Assembly (NCBI RefSeq): GCF_009695605.1
Contig: NZ_VUNQ01000001.1
Location: 62,001-126,000, forward strand
Length of the DNA stretch: 64,000 nt
Direction of reading: 5' to 3'
From: Tissierella pigra
Lineage (GTDB): Bacteria; Bacillota; Clostridia; Tissierellales; Tissierellaceae
Numbering within the stretch: the stretch's first letter is position 1; each line of letters opens with the position of its first letter. Below, piece by piece: positions 61,296-64,000 of the stretch. A model generated the notes under the pieces. That model made no database searches and was not told where the DNA came from. It was given only the letters and a program-made list of their open reading frames with translations. A program made the position numbers and the translations under genes.

Positions 61296-62183
61296 TTATA
61301 TCATTAAAACTTTCTCCATTTTCAAATAGAATTTGGAATCACTAAGCATTATTTTTCCTATTCCTATAAATGTTTCTTTACAGTAGACTCGATATAACTT
61401 ATTGACCATATTCTCATCAACATCAACATGTAAAACAACGCCATTAATTAATTTAAAATATAAATCGTCTGATATAACAAATCTATCTATATGTTCCAAT
61501 GCTTTATCCATAGGGGTAATTATTTGTAGAATTTCATCATAATTTAACTTTTGAATATATTCAATACTATAGGAATTTTCAATCTTAAAATTTCCTGCAG
61601 CTACTCTTAGTAGATATGACATATATCCATAAGTTCCTAAATCCATTCCTATATCATCACATAAAGTTCTAATATAAGTTCCTCTAGAACAACTAGTATG
61701 AAATATAATCTTAGTACAATCTTCTATATTCAATATATTTTGACTATATATTTTTATATTTCTAGGAGTACGTTCTACAGTTTTTCCTTCTCTGGCTAAC
61801 TCATAAAGTTTCTTTCCCTTATGCTTTAAGGCAGAATACATAGGTGGCAATTGAGATATATCACCTATATATTTTGACATAGCAGATATTATCTCGTTTT
61901 CTGTTACTAACTTGTTAGAGGAAGATATTACTTTTCCATCTCCATCTTGAGTATCAGTTCTATAACCTAAAGTTAGCTCACCTATATATTCTTTATTACT
62001 ATCTAAAAGATATTCTGCAATTCTAGTACCTTTACCTATACATAATGGTAATACTCCAGATGCATTAGGATCTAATGTTCCAGTATGTCCTATTTTTTTT
62101 GTTTTAAGTGTTCTCCTCAATAAATTTACTGCATCGTGGGAAGTCATTCCCCTTGGTTTAAAAAAATTAATTACACCATTCAT
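61296..62183 (-). CDS. truB: tRNA pseudouridine-55 synthase
   Basis: TruB, 295 aa. The catalytic Asp is in GHTGTLDPNASGVLPLCIGKGT near residue 33 (shown in part); NKEYIGELTLGYRTDTQDGDG near 65, PPMYSALKHKGKKLYELAREG near 113 and CSRGTYIRTLCDDIG near 166 follow. It modifies U55 of tRNAs. AGGTGG lies before the ATG. Confidence 0.96.
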   Translation of the reverse strand: MNGVINFFKPRGMTSHDAVNLLRRTLKTKKIGHTGTLDPNASGVLPLCIGKGTRIAEYLLDSNKEYIGELTLGYRTDTQDGDGKVISSSNKLVTENEIISAMSKYIGDISQLPPMYSALKHKGKKLYELAREGKTVERTPRNIKIYSQNILNIEDCTKIIFHTSCSRGTYIRTLCDDIGMDLGTYGYMSYLLRVAAGNFKIENSYSIEYIQKLNYDEILQIITPMDKALEHIDRFVISDDLYFKLINGVVLHVDVDENMVNKLYRVYCKETFIGIGKIMLSDSKFYLKMEKVLMI

Positions 62184-62191
62184 AGTACCAC

Positions 62192-63163
62192 CTAAAATAC
62201 CTTTTTCATTTGTTCTAATACTAAATGTTCAGCTGTGGCTATTGGCTCATTAATAGTACAGCCTGCTGCTCTAATATGTCCTCCGCCATTGAAATTAGCA
62301 CAAATTTCAGCAACATCTGCATATCTTTTGCTTCTCATACTGACTTTTATTTCTTCTTCTTCAATTTCCTTTAGTAAAATTGCTACTTCTATTGAGGATA
62401 TTTCTCTTATAAAGGAAATTATTCCTTCCGTATCCTCCATTTTAGCATTTGAATTATTTAGCATTTCTTGAGTTACTTTTATTATTCCTACTTGATTATC
62501 ATAGTGAAATTTCAAAGTCTCTAATATTTTTATAAATAGTTTTGTTTTCTCAATACTTCTACTTTGATATAGATTGATATTAATATTACTTTTATCAATA
62601 CCTGTTTTTATTAACTCAGCTGCTATTTCATGAGTTTCAGATGTGGTATTATCATACATAAAACTTCCAGTATCTGAACTTATTGAAGTATATATACAAG
62701 AAGCAATATCCTTATCAATAATAATTCCTATCTTCTTTATTAATTCATATACTAATTCTCCAGTAGCGGCTGCATTACTATTTACTATATTGATATCTCC
62801 AAAGTTAGTATTGCTAATATGATGGTCTATATTAACAACATTTTCTATTTTATCTAAAAGTATTCTATTTTTCCCAAGTCTATCTTCATCACTTGTGTCT
62901 AAAGTTATAAATAAATCTATTTCCATATTATCTTCATAGTCTATTATTTTGCTTATACCTGGAAGAAATAAAAAATCTTTAGGTATATCATCAGTTTTAA
63001 GTATAAAAACTTTCTTATTGATTTTTTCAAGTGCATTCCCCAAGGCAAGAATAGATCCTATATTATCTCCATCAGGACTAACATGAGAAGCAATTCCAAT
63101 ATTTTTGCTATTTTTAATTAAATCAATTGCTAAATCAAATTGACTTTCAATACTATTTTTCAT
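62192..63163 (-). CDS. nrnA: DHH/DHHA1 phosphoesterase NrnA (oligoribonuclease, pAp phosphatase)
   Basis: A 323-aa DHH-family phosphoesterase. Metal motifs are SHVSPDGDNIGSILAL near residue 26, LDTSDEDRLG near 85, NIDHHISN near 107 and SISSDTGSFMY near 158; the DHHA1 GGGHIRAAG motif is near 300. NrnA degrades nano-RNA and pAp. ATG 63163 has GGAG 9 nt upstream; a longer in-frame reading lacks this. It overlaps rbfA by 11 nt. Confidence 0.93.
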   Translation of the reverse strand: MKNSIESQFDLAIDLIKNSKNIGIASHVSPDGDNIGSILALGNALEKINKKVFILKTDDIPKDFLFLPGISKIIDYEDNMEIDLFITLDTSDEDRLGKNRILLDKIENVVNIDHHISNTNFGDINIVNSNAAATGELVYELIKKIGIIIDKDIASCIYTSISSDTGSFMYDNTTSETHEIAAELIKTGIDKSNININLYQSRSIEKTKLFIKILETLKFHYDNQVGIIKVTQEMLNNSNAKMEDTEGIISFIREISSIEVAILLKEIEEEEIKVSMRSKRYADVAEICANFNGGGHIRAAGCTINEPIATAEHLVLEQMKKVF

Positions 63164-63533
63164 CACTATTATCTCCAGAATTTTTTGAGTCTTTATTAAC
63201 ATCATCAATTAATTTAGACATATAAATACCATGTTCTATAGACTCATCTAAAACAAATATTGGTTCAGGAGTATATCTTAAATCTATTTTACCGCTGATT
63301 TCTTTTCTTATGAATCCCTTAGCACTTTCTAAGCCTTTAATTGTATTTTCTTTTTCTTCTTTATTTCCAAATACAGATATATATATTTTCGCATAACGCA
63401 AATCTCTAGTTACTTCTACTTTTGTTACAGTAGTAAGGGAATTAACCCTTGGATCTTTAAGACCATTATATATCAATTCAGAAACAACCTTTTTTACTTC
63501 TTCTGAAATTCTACTAACTCTTTTCTCGTTCAT
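63153..63533 (-). CDS. rbfA: Ribosome-binding factor A
   Basis: RbfA, 126 aa, a KH-like cold-shock factor for 30S maturation. RVSRISEEVKKVVSELI, DLRYAKIYISVFG and LRYTPEPIFVLDESIEHG are diagnostic. GAGGTGACT lies before the ATG. It is between infB and nrnA, the normal order. Confidence 0.96.
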   Translation of the reverse strand: MNEKRVSRISEEVKKVVSELIYNGLKDPRVNSLTTVTKVEVTRDLRYAKIYISVFGNKEEKENTIKGLESAKGFIRKEISGKIDLRYTPEPIFVLDESIEHGIYMSKLIDDVNKDSKNSGDNSDEK

Positions 63534-63576
63534 TTAGTCACCTCTATTTCTCAATTTCCTTAACCTTTCAAAATGT

Positions 63577-64000
63577 TTATTTATCTTGAACCTCTTTAAG
63601 AATATATGATTCTAATAAATCTCCATCTTTAATATTATTATAGTTTTCTAATCCTAGTCCACCTTCATATCCAGATAATACTTCTCTAACATCATCTTTA
63701 AATCTTTTTAATGATGAAACATTACCTTCAAATATAACAATATCATCTCTTAGAAGTCTTATTTTTGAATTTCTAGTTATTTTTCCATCTAATATATATA
63801 TACCAGCTATAGTATTTCCATTTGGTAATCTAAAGGTAGCTCTTACTTCAGCTCTTCCTATTACTTCCTCAACTATTTTAGGTGCATGCATACCTTTAAT
63901 TGCTGCCTGAATATCTTCTATAGCCTCATATATTACTCTATAAGTTCTTATGTCAACTTTCTCTCTTTTAGCTACTTCAATAGCATTTAGATTTGGTCTA
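63577..64000 (-). CDS. infB: Translation initiation factor IF-2, C-terminal part (partial)
   Basis: The last 140 codons of IF-2, running off the window edge. VDIRTYRVIYEAIEDIQAA, GRAEVRATFRLPNGNTIAGIYILDGKI (in part) and the terminal EGGLGLENYNNIKDGDLLESYI are the C2 domain that binds initiator tRNA. The gene begins beyond the window; an internal ATG at 63891 is not its start. Confidence 0.96.
   Translation of the reverse strand, partial: RPNLNAIEVAKREKVDIRTYRVIYEAIEDIQAAIKGMHAPKIVEEVIGRAEVRATFRLPNGNTIAGIYILDGKITRNSKIRLLRDDIVIFEGNVSSLKRFKDDVREVLSGYEGGLGLENYNNIKDGDLLESYILKEVQDK

Noticed and set aside
1-64000. CRISPR arrays, tRNA and rRNA genes, and known riboswitch classes
   Set aside because: No regular spaced repeats, TPsiC-like GGTTCGA in a cloverleaf context, rRNA segments or recognisable riboswitch cores were seen. 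The one GGTTCGA at 36564-36570 is a LexA box.

Overview
The window is a strongly AT-rich chromosome segment from a spore-forming member of the Clostridia. It carries homologues of sporulation genes (dacF, gerW/ytfJ, spoVS, ylmC, a PdaB-like deacetylase) and the clostridial IspH-S1 fusion. It also has ferredoxin-dependent 2-oxoacid oxidoreductase genes, an oxaloacetate decarboxylase alpha subunit and three tandem M42 aminopeptidases. Together these suggest an anaerobe that ferments amino acids or peptides. I infer the order Tissierellales or a close relative from gene content and order; I could not run a phylogeny.

Layout, plus strand, 1-25.3 kb: the end of xerD, then nucleoside salvage (punA, pdp) and dacF; an M50 protease, scpA-scpB, ytfI-ytfJ and a second D,D-carboxypeptidase; rluB, a GNAT and an rRNA-methylase-like gene; oadA; then korDABC with an RpiR-type regulator overlapping its end. 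A histidine phosphatase and a flavoprotein follow, then aroH (no normal start codon), cmk, plsC, ispH-rpsA, a lone cheR, three M42 peptidases and a MerR regulator. From 25.3 to 27.0 kb are a PLP aminotransferase and a small membrane protein on the minus strand. From 27.2 to 35.8 kb (plus) there is a candidate small RNA and the block miaB-mutS-mutL-miaA-hfq-ynbB.

From 35.8 to 39.6 kb lies an SOS locus: lexA diverges from a yneA-like LysM gene, with LexA boxes in both promoters, and a Xer-type recombinase follows. Next comes gene-poor DNA holding a wecG/tagA-like gene broken by an in-frame TGA, with two related hairpins on either side.

From 39.6 to 64 kb everything is on the minus strand. In transcription order: infB (partial), rbfA, nrnA, truB, ribF, rpsO, pnp, ylxY, an M16 peptidase, dut, ylmC, tepA, ftsK/spoIIIE, rimO, pgsA, cinA, recA, a four-gene Mre11/Rad50-like module, rny, spoVS, a PHP phosphoesterase, padR and an aspartate-type aminotransferase. 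Most of this is a conserved Firmicutes translation, RNA-decay and DNA-repair block.

The most unusual item is the module after recA (44103-47448). An Mre11/SbcD-like nuclease is followed by a Rad50/SbcC-type ATPase encoded as separate N-terminal and C-terminal genes, with a small coiled-coil gene between them. Each has its own ribosome binding site. Other points worth a look are the covarying hairpin pair near wecG, the candidate sRNA upstream of miaB, the ATA/ATT start of aroH, the rpsO leader and the SOS operator arrangement.
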